Shown one piece after another: positions 16,284 through 25,241 of a stretch of 30,432 bases of DNA (positions are counted from its first letter, which is position 1; each line of letters opens with the position of its first letter). Source of the DNA: an uncultured Lentisphaeria bacterium (GTDB lineage Bacteria > Verrucomicrobiota > Lentisphaeria > JABSQK01 > CAJWLW01). The DNA is taken from positions 1 through 30,432 of the forward strand of contig CAJWLW010000026.1 in the NCBI GenBank assembly GCA_913042885.1, given 5' to 3'. Made by a program: the position numbers and the translations under genes. The notes under the pieces are model-generated. The model was given only the letters and a program-made list of their open reading frames with translations. It was not told where the DNA came from and made no database searches.

Positions 16284-18449
16284 ATGAGGGACAGTAAGTT
16301 GAACGACGAAAACCCTGAATACCGGGCCATGCAGCAGCGCTTTCTGTGGACGCTCTGCTTAGCCTTTTTACTGCATGCCTGGTTACGCTGCAGCAACGGC
16401 CCCAATGCCGGCGGCCTGCAGTACGCCTATATCGGCCCCGGCGCCGGCATCGCCATACTCGGATCGTTTCTGGCTGTTGCATCGGCGATGTTTGCGGCTT
16501 TCCTGGCACTGCTCACCTGGCCGATCCGACGACTCTGGCGCGCCTTCCGCGGGCACCGGACAGCAGCCAACGCCAAGGTCCGACGGGTCGTCATTGTCGG
16601 CCTCGACGGTCTCGAACCCGGACTCGTCGACGAGTATCTCGAAGCCGGGCTGCTGCCGAACCTGGCGCAACTCAAGGCCTCCGGCAGCTATACCCGTCTC
16701 GGCACCACGTGCCCGCCCCTGTCACCCGTGGCGTGGTCGTCGTTCAGCACCGGCACAAACCCGGGCAAGCACAACATCTTCGACTTCATCTGCCGCAACC
16801 CGAACGATTACCGGCCGCAGATTTCGTCGGTACGCATCGAACCCGCCCGGCGTACGCTGAAGCTCGGCAAATACCTCCTCCCGCTCGGCAGGTCGAAGAT
16901 CATCGGCCGGCGTAAGAGCAAGCCGTTTTGGAACGTGCTCGGCGAGGCCGGCGTTTTCAGCGCCGTGCTGCGCGTGCCGATAACCTTTCCGCCCGACCGT
17001 TTCCACGGCGTGCAGCTGGCCGCGATGTGTGTGCCCGATCTGCGTGGGACACAGGGGATGTTCGCCTGCTTTTCCGAGAGCGAAGAAACCGGCGCCATGA
17101 TGGACGGCGACGTCGGCGGCGAGCGTCTCCGCGTCCGGCGCGACGGCAACCGCCTGCACGGCGAGCTCATCGGCCCCGCCAATACCCTGCTCACCGGTCA
17201 GCCCGAGGTGCGCACGAAGTTCGCTGTCGTGCTCAACAGCTCTGCCGCCGTGCTGCACATCGCTGGCCAGAAGATCGCCTTGCCTTTGAAGGCCTACACC
17301 GACTGGATCACTATACGATTCCGCCTGGCACCGGGATTCCGGGTCAACGGCGTGTGCCGTTTCTATCTGATCAGCACCAAGCCGTTCACCATGTACTGCA
17401 CGCCGGTGCAGATCGATCCGGACAAGCCGGTCATGCCGATCTCGCACCCGGCGGTCTACTCCAATTACCTGGCGCGCCTGCTCGGCAAGTACTCGACACT
17501 CGGCCTGGCAGAGGACACCTGGTCGCTCTCCGAGGGTGTGCTCGACGAAGACGCGTTTCTGACGCAGGCCTACGACATCCATGAAGAACGCGAACGCATG
17601 CTGATCGATTCGCTCGACCGCGTGCGACGCGGCATGGTAGCCTGCGTCTTCGATGCGCCCGACCGCATACAGCACATGTTCTGGCGCTTCATCGACAACA
17701 ATCATCCGGCACTCGCCGAGCGGCCCAATACCCATCCCGATACGATTCGCGACATGTACCGGCGCATGGATGAAACTGTCGGCAAAGTAATGGAACGTCT
17801 CGACGAAGACACCACCCTGATCGTCATGTCCGATCACGGGTTCAAACCGTTCCGGCGCGGCCTCGATCTCAACGCCTGGTTGCTGGCCAATGATTACCTG
17901 AGACTGAAGGACGATGCTGCCAACACCGACTCTCAATACCTGGCGGACGTCGACTGGACCCGCACCCGAGCCTACGCCATCGGTCTCGCCGGCATCTATG
18001 TCAATCGCCGTGGACGCGAGGCCCAGGGCATCGTGGCGGAGGAGGAAACCGAGTCGCTGATTACAGAGCTCGCAGAAAAACTCACCGGGCTCGTCGATAC
18101 AGAGACCGGCGACATCGCCGTTCACGAGGCGATCCCCGGCAACCGCGCCTACCGCGGGCCGTACGTCGACGCCGCACCGGACCTGATCATCGGCTACAGC
18201 GTCGGCTATCGGGTCGCCTGGGACGCTGCCGTCGGCAAGTGCGGCGCCGACATCTTCACACCGAATACAAACGCCTGGAGCGGCGACCATTGTGTCCACC
18301 CCGACCTGGTGCCCGGCGTCTTGTTCAGTAGTATCAAACTCAAGGACGACGCCAGCATCATCGATGTCGGACCGACAACGTTGGAACTGCTGGGCGTCGC
18401 AAGACCCGGCTACATGGACGGGGAGTCATTGCTATGCGACACCGAATAG
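16284..18449 (+). CDS. Alkaline-phosphatase-superfamily phosphohydrolase (COG3379-like), membrane-anchored
   Basis: A ~721-aa type I phosphodiesterase/nucleotide-pyrophosphatase-like enzyme. The N-terminus has two hydrophobic stretches (FLWTLCLAFLLHAWL and a second segment, ILGSFLAVASAMFAAFLALL) and a basic RRLWRAFRGHR, so the catalytic domain is probably tethered to the membrane. The catalytic domain starts with VVIVGLDGLEPGLVDEYL (first metal Asp), then PPLSPVAWSSFSTGTNPGKH, which holds the presumed Ser/Thr nucleophile, later LIVMSDHGFKPFRRG (Asp-His metal ligands) and WSGDHCVHPDLVPG near the C-terminus. ATG 16284 is used; TTG 16299, with GAGGGA 7 bases upstream, is an equally good start. 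It overlaps the next gene by 16 bp. Confidence 0.88.
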   Translation: MRDSKLNDENPEYRAMQQRFLWTLCLAFLLHAWLRCSNGPNAGGLQYAYIGPGAGIAILGSFLAVASAMFAAFLALLTWPIRRLWRAFRGHRTAANAKVRRVVIVGLDGLEPGLVDEYLEAGLLPNLAQLKASGSYTRLGTTCPPLSPVAWSSFSTGTNPGKHNIFDFICRNPNDYRPQISSVRIEPARRTLKLGKYLLPLGRSKIIGRRKSKPFWNVLGEAGVFSAVLRVPITFPPDRFHGVQLAAMCVPDLRGTQGMFACFSESEETGAMMDGDVGGERLRVRRDGNRLHGELIGPANTLLTGQPEVRTKFAVVLNSSAAVLHIAGQKIALPLKAYTDWITIRFRLAPGFRVNGVCRFYLISTKPFTMYCTPVQIDPDKPVMPISHPAVYSNYLARLLGKYSTLGLAEDTWSLSEGVLDEDAFLTQAYDIHEERERMLIDSLDRVRRGMVACVFDAPDRIQHMFWRFIDNNHPALAERPNTHPDTIRDMYRRMDETVGKVMERLDEDTTLIVMSDHGFKPFRRGLDLNAWLLANDYLRLKDDAANTDSQYLADVDWTRTRAYAIGLAGIYVNRRGREAQGIVAEEETESLITELAEKLTGLVDTETGDIAVHEAIPGNRAYRGPYVDAAPDLIIGYSVGYRVAWDAAVGKCGADIFTPNTNAWSGDHCVHPDLVPGVLFSSIKLKDDASIIDVGPTTLELLGVARPGYMDGESLLCDTE

Positions 18450-20467
18450 CAGAACTGGTTTTCGCATCAGCGCTTCTCGCTGCCTCGGTAAGCGCCGGCG
18501 GCGAACCGCAACGTGTCCTGGTCCTTGGCTTCGACGGCATGGACCCGAAAGTCTGCCGGAAACTGATGGCGGCAAACAAGCTGCCGCATTTCCAGCAGCT
18601 GGCGAAATCCGGCACGTTCACCTCGCTGGCCACCAGCAACCCGCCGCAAAGCCCCGTCGCCTGGTCGAATGTCATCACCGGCGCCGGCGCCGGGGTCCAT
18701 CAGATTTTCGATTTCATTCATCGCGACCCGAACCCGGACGTGCAGGGCCTTCCGTTGCGCCCCTTTCTATCGATCTCCGCGATTGTGCCACCCGAAAAAA
18801 CGCGCGCCATCGATATCGGCAAGTGGCACATTCCATTGACCCGCGGCAAGCCGGTGTCACTGCGTCGCGGCAGTGCGTTCTGGGATCACCTGGTAATCAA
18901 CGGTGTCGATACGGCCATCTACCGGATGCCGGCCAACTACCCACCTCCCGAGGCCGCCGGGTCCGGCCATTTCAGTTGTCTCTGCGGCATGGGGACACCG
19001 GACCTGTTGGGGACCTACGGCGAGTTCACGCTGTACACACCGGATGCCCCATTTCCCCCACGCGCCGTACCGGGCGGCAAATTCGTCAGCTTGTTCATGT
19101 TCGAACATCGCGGTACGGAGCAACTGACCGGCCCGGCGAATTTTTTGAAAGCTGAATCGTCGAGCATCAAGACGCCGTCGCTGGCGATCGAGTTCGAAGT
19201 GGTCAGGGACCCACAGGCCGATGTCGCCAAGATCACGATTGGCGAACATCTCGAAATCCTCAATGCCGGCGAGTGGACCAGGTGGCTGCCGATCACGTTC
19301 GAGACCGGCGTGCCAGGTGCCGCGGTGCTGGACGCTTTGCAGGCGCCCGTGTCGGTGCCGGCAATGGTCAGGTTCTACCTGAAGTCTGTACACCCGAAAC
19401 TCGAACTCTATGCCAGCCCGCTGAACATCGACCCGCTGCGGGCGGCAACACCGATCAGCACGCCCGCCGATTTCGCCGGTGATCTGGCAAAAGCAACCGG
19501 GCGCTACTTTACGACCGGCATCCCTGAAGACGCCAAGGCAATCCGCGCCGCCGCTCTCGACGAGGACGAATTTCTCAAGCAGGTCGACCTGGTCCTGGAA
19601 GAGCGCATTGTTCAGTATCGGTACGCACTGAAAAACTTCGACGATGGTCTGTTGTTCTTTTATTTCGGCACGCCCGACTTGCTCTCACACATCTTCTGGC
19701 GCGACCGCGACCCCGACCACCCCGGGCGCGACCCGGAACAGGACGACCGCTACGCCGAAGTCATCAACGATTGCTACATCCGCATGGACGCGCTCATCGG
19801 CGAGGCACTCGACGAGATGAATGAATCCGACACACTCATCGTCTTGTCCGACCACGGATTCACCAGCTTCCGGCGTTCCGTACACCTCAATACCTGGTTG
19901 CGCCACAACGGCTATCTGAAAATCCAAGCCGGCCGTGCAGCCAGCGAAACACCACTGTTCCAGTATGTCGACTGGTCGGAGACTCGAGCCTATGCTTTCG
20001 GCATCAACGGCCTGTTCGTCAATCAGCAAGGACGTGAGAAAAACGGCATTGTCGCGCCCGGCGACGACACAGAAAAGTTGCTGCAGGAGATTTCCGAAAA
20101 ACTGCAGTTGCTCCAGGACGATGACGGCTCACCGGCAATCGAAAAAATATATCGCGTGAGCGATGTGCATCCGGGGGCCGATGCCGATCTCGCGCCGGAC
20201 GTCATTGTCGGTTACGCAGACTTTTATCGAGGCAGTTGGACCACGGCACTGGGCGGCATCGCGGACAAGGTGTTCGAGGACAACCTCGACCGCTGGAGTG
20301 GCGACCACTGTGTCGCACCGCACCTCGTGCCCGGCATCCTTGCCAGCAATCGTAAGGTCACTATCGACGATCCTCGACTCGCCGATGTCACCGCAACTAT
20401 CCTAAGCTTGTTTGATATCGAAGCGGACCCGCAAATGAACGGACGCAATTTGATCACTGAACCCTAA
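18434..20467 (+). CDS. Alkaline-phosphatase-superfamily phosphohydrolase (COG3379-like), exported paralogue
   Basis: A 677-aa tandem paralogue of the preceding gene. It starts with a signal peptide (MRHRIAELVFASALLAASVS, cleavage near residues 21-22), so it should act outside the cytoplasmic membrane. Catalytic elements: VLVLGFDGMDPKVCRKLM (metal Asp34), NPPQSPVAWSNVITG (nucleophile region 69-83), LIVLSDHGFTSFRRS and WSGDHCVAPHLVPG near the end, in the same order and context as its neighbour. GGGAG lies 8 bases before the ATG inside the upstream gene. The two differ mainly in anchoring (membrane helix versus cleavable signal), which suggests either a membrane-bound/soluble pair or different substrates. 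Substrate is not known for this subgroup. Confidence 0.9.
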   Translation: MRHRIAELVFASALLAASVSAGGEPQRVLVLGFDGMDPKVCRKLMAANKLPHFQQLAKSGTFTSLATSNPPQSPVAWSNVITGAGAGVHQIFDFIHRDPNPDVQGLPLRPFLSISAIVPPEKTRAIDIGKWHIPLTRGKPVSLRRGSAFWDHLVINGVDTAIYRMPANYPPPEAAGSGHFSCLCGMGTPDLLGTYGEFTLYTPDAPFPPRAVPGGKFVSLFMFEHRGTEQLTGPANFLKAESSSIKTPSLAIEFEVVRDPQADVAKITIGEHLEILNAGEWTRWLPITFETGVPGAAVLDALQAPVSVPAMVRFYLKSVHPKLELYASPLNIDPLRAATPISTPADFAGDLAKATGRYFTTGIPEDAKAIRAAALDEDEFLKQVDLVLEERIVQYRYALKNFDDGLLFFYFGTPDLLSHIFWRDRDPDHPGRDPEQDDRYAEVINDCYIRMDALIGEALDEMNESDTLIVLSDHGFTSFRRSVHLNTWLRHNGYLKIQAGRAASETPLFQYVDWSETRAYAFGINGLFVNQQGREKNGIVAPGDDTEKLLQEISEKLQLLQDDDGSPAIEKIYRVSDVHPGADADLAPDVIVGYADFYRGSWTTALGGIADKVFEDNLDRWSGDHCVAPHLVPGILASNRKVTIDDPRLADVTATILSLFDIEADPQMNGRNLITEP

Positions 20468-20482
20468 AACCTCCTGACCACC

Positions 20483-20674
20483 ATGTTCGGACCAAAAATA
20501 AAGATCGACAAAAGTCTCTACGAGCGCCTCGAGAAAGCTGCCGGGAAAGCAGGCTACGCAACTACCGATGAATTCATCATCCACGTCCTGGAACGTGAGG
20601 TCTCGCAGCTCGAACGCGGCCAGGACGACGAGGAAGTGCGGAAGCAGTTGCGCGGGCTTGGCTATATCGAGTGA
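20483..20674 (+). CDS. Small ribbon-helix-helix-like protein, 63 aa
   Basis: The sequence KIKIDKSLYERLEKAAGKAG followed by YATTDEFIIHVLEREVSQLE has the beta-strand/helix/helix spacing of an Arc/MetJ-type ribbon-helix-helix domain, then an acidic-basic tail (QDDEEVRKQLRGLGYIE). I recall similar short proteins beside COG3379-type phosphohydrolases, but cannot confirm this here. The ATG has no clear Shine-Dalgarno, so translation may depend on the upstream gene 15 bp away. Its stop overlaps the next start (GTGA). Possible roles are autoregulation of the operon or a structural partner; neither is shown. Confidence 0.75.
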   Translation: MFGPKIKIDKSLYERLEKAAGKAGYATTDEFIIHVLEREVSQLERGQDDEEVRKQLRGLGYIE

Positions 20675-21504
20675 GCTTCGTCAATCACATAACCACAGCC
20701 GTATTCGATGTGCTGATGGCACCGCTCGAAGCACTGCCGCCATTGCTGGTTCTGATCATCTGGTCTGTCGTGACCGGTATCGTGATGGCCGTGGTCTTTC
20801 GCTGCACGTCGAACCAGAAAGCACTGGCAAAGGTCGCCAATGAAACCAGCGCGAATATCCTGGCAATTAAACTTTTCCAGGACGACCTCGGCGTCACTTT
20901 CCGCTGCCTGCTGAAGCTCCTGCACGATATCGCGCAGCGCCTGCGGCACTCGTTGCGGCCGATGCTGATCATGCTCGTGCCGCTGGTGTTTCTGCTGGTT
21001 CAGCTCGCCCTGCGATTCGAGTACGAACCGCTGCAGATTGGGGAGTCCGCAGTTGTCGAACTGCGGCTGGCGCCGGCCGTGTGGGAACAGTTCAACACCG
21101 TCCGGATCGAGGCGCCCGACACTGTCAGGGTCGAGACAGCGGCGATGCGCGACTTCAAGCTGCACACAGTCTACTGGCGCCTGTCTGCGACGACAGCGGA
21201 ACCGGTCGGAATCCGATGGACAGTCGGTGACCGGACAATCGAGAAAGGCATTGCCGTCGCGGATAGTTCAGCAAGATTACTGAGGGTCGACACAGTGCGT
21301 CCCGGCGACGATTGGCTTGAACAACTGCTGCATCCCGGTGAACGATCGTTCGACGACGACTCACCGGTTCGCGAAATTGTCGTGCACCACGGCGATCGCG
21401 TGACGCGGATTCTCAACTGCAACGTCCCCTGGTGGGCAACGTTTCTCATCGTCTCCTGCCTGACCGCCTGGCTGGTGCGCCCGATCGTCAAGGTTCAATA
21501 CTGA
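20671..21504 (+). CDS. Membrane protein with possible EMC3/TMCO1 (DUF106)-like N-terminal half
   Basis: A 277-aa protein starting at GTG 20671, which overlaps the previous stop as GTGA. Hydrophobic segments lie at ~15-42 (PPLLVLIIWSVVTGIVMAVV), 92-115 (RPMLIMLVPLVFLLVQLALR) and 254-270 near the C-terminus. Between the first two lies an amphipathic cytoplasmic-type helix pair (NETSANILAIKLFQDDLGVT), the arrangement of Oxa1/YidC-superfamily EMC3/TMCO1 proteins. The remaining ~135 residues between spans two and three form a beta-rich domain of unknown type, probably outside the membrane. EMC3-like similarity is a guess from the topology. Tight coupling to the AP genes suggests that it positions or serves them. 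Confidence 0.7.
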   Translation: MSFVNHITTAVFDVLMAPLEALPPLLVLIIWSVVTGIVMAVVFRCTSNQKALAKVANETSANILAIKLFQDDLGVTFRCLLKLLHDIAQRLRHSLRPMLIMLVPLVFLLVQLALRFEYEPLQIGESAVVELRLAPAVWEQFNTVRIEAPDTVRVETAAMRDFKLHTVYWRLSATTAEPVGIRWTVGDRTIEKGIAVADSSARLLRVDTVRPGDDWLEQLLHPGERSFDDDSPVREIVVHHGDRVTRILNCNVPWWATFLIVSCLTAWLVRPIVKVQY

Positions 21505-21512
21505 GGTGACTG

Positions 21513-22082
21513 TTGGATGATGTGATCACAATTGTTTCGGGCCTGCCGCGTTCCGGGACGTCGCTGATGATGCAGATGCTCGAGGCCGGCGGCATGCCGG
21601 TGCTCACCGACGGTATCCGTGACGCCGACGAAGATAATCCCAGGGGCTACTACGAGCTCGAGTCGGTCAAGCGGACAAAGGACGATCCGACTTGGCTGCA
21701 TGGTGCTACCGGCAAAGTTGTGAAGATGATCTATCTGCTGCTGTACGACCTGCCCGCGACATACAATTATCAAATCATTTTCATGCGTCGCCCGCTCAGC
21801 GAGGTTGTCGCTTCGCAACAGATGATGCTCACACGCAGCGGCAAGGAAGGCACCTCATTAAGTGATGAGCGATTCACCAGTCTGCTCGAACGCGAACTTT
21901 CCGAGGTCGACGAATGGCTCGGGCGCCAGGAGAACTGCGTGGTTCACAACGTAAACTATCACGACCTGCTGAGCAACGGTGAATCTACAGCAACTGCGCT
22001 CAACGATTCCGTAGGTGGTGATCTCGATATCGAAGCCATGCAGCGCGTCATCCGGCCCGAGCTCCACCGGCAGCGACATTGA
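21513..22082 (+). CDS. Small sulfotransferase-family protein
   Basis: A 189-aa protein with the PAPS-binding features of sulfotransferases: N-terminal P-loop-like IVSGLPRSGTSLMMQMLEAG (7-26) and a 3'-phosphate-binding segment IIFMRRPLSEVVASQQMML (RxP...V.SQ). At 189 residues it is shorter than most bacterial sulfotransferases (~250-300), so it may be a minimal form. Start TTG 21513 is chosen because GAGGTG (21503-21508) precedes it by 4 bases and overlaps the upstream stop; a GTG at 21522 is the alternative. It would transfer sulfate to a sugar, lipid or protein acceptor, or it may act as a nucleotide-binding relative. Fifth gene of the AP module. Confidence 0.82.
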   Translation: MDDVITIVSGLPRSGTSLMMQMLEAGGMPVLTDGIRDADEDNPRGYYELESVKRTKDDPTWLHGATGKVVKMIYLLLYDLPATYNYQIIFMRRPLSEVVASQQMMLTRSGKEGTSLSDERFTSLLERELSEVDEWLGRQENCVVHNVNYHDLLSNGESTATALNDSVGGDLDIEAMQRVIRPELHRQRH

Positions 22083-22119
22083 ACGAACCGCGATTGTCAA
22101 ACCATCATCTGAAGTGCCC

Positions 22120-23277
22120 ATGCAACAACGTGCATTAATCATCGGTGCCGGACGCATCGCGCGCGGACTGATCGCGGACATGCTGACGCGGTCGAACTGT
22201 GACATCGTCTTTGCGGTGCGATCGCAAACGCAGCGCCGCCTGGAAGATGCGGGCAAGTACGATATCCGATTCTATGGCAAGCGTGATGATACGCTGACGA
22301 TCGACCGCTATGCAACAGTATCGCTGGCGGATGCCACTGCACTGGAGCGCGAACTGGTCACAGCCGATTTCGTATTCACCGCAGTCGGTGCCGGGGCGCT
22401 TGCAGAAATAGCAAACACGCTGGCACCACCGCTGCAGCAGGCGCTCGAGCGACGGGAAAAAGCGCTGAACATCTTTCTATTCGAAAACAGCGCCGACGGT
22501 GCCGATCTGTTCCGGACTATGGCGACCGCAACGCGAACGGGCATCGTTCCCTGCGTCGTCGACCGGCTGGTCACGACTGTGACGGAACCAGGATCTCTCG
22601 ACCTGACAGCCTGTTCGCGGGATACCACGGCATACGAGGCCAGGTCGGTGATCGGATCCGTACCCGAACTGCATGGATTCCTGCCGTGCGATGACATTGC
22701 CATGCGACGACAGTCAAAGATGATGCTTACGAATATGCCACAGGCGACTGCCGCCGCCTTGGGTTACCTGAAAGGATACGAATTCGTCAACAACTGTTGC
22801 CGCGATCCGGATATAAGCGCAATCGTACGTGGAGCCATGACGGAAGTACGCGACGGCATGGCGGCTGCCGGCACATTTATCAGTCCGGACATCCCGGATC
22901 CGGCAGCGTATGCCGAAGAATTTTTCGGATACTTCTCGGCGGAGACCTGCAGCGACCAGGTCACACGTGTCCTGACAGATCCGATCCGAAAATTGCAGGT
23001 GGGCGAACGATTCCTGGCACCGGCACTGCTGTGTCTGCAACACGCATTGCCGGTCGACAACCTGGCACGCGGCATTGCAGCGGCCATGTTATTCAACCAC
23101 GGCAACGATACCGGAGCAATGAGGGTTCAGCAGCTCGTGGCAGAACATGGCGTGTCCAACGCTCTGGCTGAAATCGCGGGGCTGGATCGGCAAGCGCCGA
23201 TTCTGCGGTGTGTCGAAACGCAGGTGGAACAGGTGAAGACATTGCGAACGGGGCGACGAGGAGGCAACAGCGAATGA
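22120..23277 (+). CDS. Mannitol-1-phosphate 5-dehydrogenase-like oxidoreductase with altered active site
   Basis: A 385-aa member of the polyol-specific long-chain dehydrogenase family, close in length to MtlD (382). Start MQQRALIIGAGRIARGLIAD at 22120 puts the Rossmann motif GAGRIARG at 9-16 as in the family. The C-terminal domain has the signature KxxxxNxxH in the form K200-MMLT-N205-MP-Q208: Lys and Asn are present but the His is Gln. An in-frame upstream start (22015) is rejected because it overlaps the sulfotransferase gene and precedes the fold. It is coupled to the next gene by an ATGA overlap. Either the chemistry or the substrate may differ from mannitol-1-phosphate oxidation. Confidence 0.82.
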   Translation: MQQRALIIGAGRIARGLIADMLTRSNCDIVFAVRSQTQRRLEDAGKYDIRFYGKRDDTLTIDRYATVSLADATALERELVTADFVFTAVGAGALAEIANTLAPPLQQALERREKALNIFLFENSADGADLFRTMATATRTGIVPCVVDRLVTTVTEPGSLDLTACSRDTTAYEARSVIGSVPELHGFLPCDDIAMRRQSKMMLTNMPQATAAALGYLKGYEFVNNCCRDPDISAIVRGAMTEVRDGMAAAGTFISPDIPDPAAYAEEFFGYFSAETCSDQVTRVLTDPIRKLQVGERFLAPALLCLQHALPVDNLARGIAAAMLFNHGNDTGAMRVQQLVAEHGVSNALAEIAGLDRQAPILRCVETQVEQVKTLRTGRRGGNSE

Positions 23278-24332
23278 AACGCGCGGTACTGCGTGATATC
23301 AGGCAACTGTCCGTGGAAGAAGTTGAACTGCCGGCGTGTCCGCCGGACGGGTTGCGTGTCCGCACCCGGGCCTGCGGCGTTTGTGCAACCGACGTCAAGA
23401 TCTATAACTACGGCCATCATCTACTCAAACTGCCGCGCGTCCTGGGACATGAACTGGCCGGCGATATCGATGCCGTCGGCGAGGCGGCCGACGGGTCATA
23501 CGCTGTCGGGCAACGAGTCGCCGTAGTAGCGGGAATCAACTGCATGGCGTGCCGGTACTGCAGCCGCGGAGCGCCGAGCATGTGCGAGAACCTGGAGGCT
23601 TTCGGCTATCATCATGATGGCGGCTACGCCGAGTATTTCATCGTGCCCGCGAAGTCGATCCGCTGCAACGGGATCAAGGCTATTCCGGATCATCTCGATT
23701 ACGCTTCAGCCTCGGTCATGGAGCTGCTGGCATGCGTCGTCAACGGTCAGGAGCTGTCGGGCTTCACAGCCGGAGAAAGTGTACTGATCCTCGGCGCCGG
23801 GCCGGTAGGCATCCTGCACGCGCGCCTGGCGAAGGCAACAGGTTGTGGACCGATTTTTCTGGCGGACATCTCTCCGGAGCGCGTGGCGCAGGCACAGGAT
23901 CTGTGCAGCAGCATACCGGCAGGCGTCTTCGAGTGCAGTGATGCGGAAATATTCCGTGAGACGATCCTGGAACACACCGACGGCATCGGCTGCGATCAGG
24001 TGATGGTGGCTTGCGGCGCACCTCAGGCGCAGTCGCTGGCCATGCAGGTCGTCGACAAATGCGGTTGTGTGAATTTCTTTGGCGGCTTACCGCGCGGCAG
24101 TGATCCGGTTGAGATCGACACCAACGCGATCCACTACCGCCACATCCGTGTGGTCGGGACACATGGCTCGTCGCTACATCAGAACGACACCGCACTGTCA
24201 TTGATCGCCGATGATTGCATTGCCGTATCGGATCTGATCACCGGGCGTATCGGCCTTGAGTCGCTGGAAGACGCCTTGACCCTGAGTGACACCGCCGGTG
24301 TCGGTCTGAAAACGATAGTGACATACGAGTAA
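23274..24332 (+). CDS. Zinc-dependent alcohol dehydrogenase (MDR family)
   Basis: A 352-aa medium-chain dehydrogenase. The catalytic zinc ligands are visible as Cys37 (CGVCATD) and His59-Glu60 (VLGHELAG); the structural zinc site is complete with Cys90, Cys93, Cys96 and Cys104 (GINCMACRYCSRGAPSMCEN). The NAD-binding motif is GAGPVG (174-179). The family includes sorbitol, threonine, galactitol-1-phosphate and related dehydrogenases; the position between an MtlD-like and an aldose-dehydrogenase-like gene points to a polyol or sugar-phosphate substrate. The start ATG overlaps the upstream stop by 4 bases and has GGAGG upstream. Confidence 0.94.
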   Translation: MKRAVLRDIRQLSVEEVELPACPPDGLRVRTRACGVCATDVKIYNYGHHLLKLPRVLGHELAGDIDAVGEAADGSYAVGQRVAVVAGINCMACRYCSRGAPSMCENLEAFGYHHDGGYAEYFIVPAKSIRCNGIKAIPDHLDYASASVMELLACVVNGQELSGFTAGESVLILGAGPVGILHARLAKATGCGPIFLADISPERVAQAQDLCSSIPAGVFECSDAEIFRETILEHTDGIGCDQVMVACGAPQAQSLAMQVVDKCGCVNFFGGLPRGSDPVEIDTNAIHYRHIRVVGTHGSSLHQNDTALSLIADDCIAVSDLITGRIGLESLEDALTLSDTAGVGLKTIVTYE

Positions 24333-24335
24333 ACG

Positions 24336-25241
24336 ATGAATGAGTTGCCACGATTTGGGCTGGGTTGCGCGACCTTGCCGTTCGCTACAACCGCCTCCGG
24401 GCATGACGCAGCCTGCGGCATCATACGCCACGCTGCCGAGCGCGGCGTCGGGTGGTTCGACACGTCGTCCTTTTACTCCGGCGGTGACAACGAAGCAGGC
24501 GTCGGCGATGCCCTCGATGGCATTCCGCGCGACAGTTACCTGTTGTCGACCAAGGCCGGTTATATCATGGACGACGAGGCACGCGCCGTCAGTAACGTGG
24601 CGCATCCGGGCAATACAGCAAAAGGCTACAGCTACGACTTCGTCATGTGGTCGATCGAGCGCAGCCTGCAACGTCTGCGTACCGACCGGCTCGACTTCGC
24701 CATGCTGCACGATGTAGAAACCGACGAACAGGTACAGGAAGCGATCGACGGCGGCATCCGGGCGCTCGATGAACTTCGAAACCAGCAGGTCCTCGGTGCG
24801 ATCGGTGTCGGCTCGATCCATCTGGATACCACGATCACGCTGATCGAGGCCTACGAACTGGACCTCGTAATGCTGCCCTGCTGGTATCACCTGATCGATC
24901 GATCCGCCAATGAAACGCTGCTGCCTCTGTGTCAGAAAAAAAGTATTCCCGTTGTCGTCGCCGGCCCATTCGCCGGGGGGCTCCTGGCCAATCCTTACGC
25001 CGAAGATGCCCGGTACAACTACAATCCGACAACGACTGACAGCCGGCTCCGTGCCCAGGCCGCCGCCAAGGTTTGCGAGCGCCATGATGTCTCCATCAAA
25101 GCCGCTGCGATTCAGTTCCCGCTTCGCCATCCGGCAGTAAAGGCGATCATGTCCGGACCAAAGACAATCGCGGAACTAGAAGAGAACCTGGAGTTGATGA
25201 CGGTTGAGATCTCTAGCGAATTATGGCAGGAACTCGGGTAG
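24336..25241 (+). CDS. Aldo/keto reductase, D-threo-aldose (L-fucose) dehydrogenase-like
   Basis: A 301-aa TIM-barrel NAD(P)H oxidoreductase. The catalytic tetrad is present: Asp42 and Tyr47 (GWFDTSSFYSGG), Lys73 (LLSTKAGY) and His125 (FAMLHDVE). Overall pattern (GLGCATLPF start, STKAGYIM, AIGVGSI, and a C-terminal SGPKTIAELEENLE) resembles L-fucose/D-threo-aldose dehydrogenases and pyridoxal 4-dehydrogenase, which oxidise the sugar to a lactone. It starts 3 bp after the zinc dehydrogenase and is the last gene of the operon. No terminator is evident downstream. Confidence 0.92.
   Translation: MNELPRFGLGCATLPFATTASGHDAACGIIRHAAERGVGWFDTSSFYSGGDNEAGVGDALDGIPRDSYLLSTKAGYIMDDEARAVSNVAHPGNTAKGYSYDFVMWSIERSLQRLRTDRLDFAMLHDVETDEQVQEAIDGGIRALDELRNQQVLGAIGVGSIHLDTTITLIEAYELDLVMLPCWYHLIDRSANETLLPLCQKKSIPVVVAGPFAGGLLANPYAEDARYNYNPTTTDSRLRAQAAAKVCERHDVSIKAAAIQFPLRHPAVKAIMSGPKTIAELEENLELMTVEISSELWQELG

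Noticed and set aside
16722..18299. A 525-codon minus-strand frame opposite the first AP gene.
   Set aside because: Composition rich in Val/Asp/Gly/His typical of an antisense shadow, and the plus strand carries clear AP-superfamily motifs.
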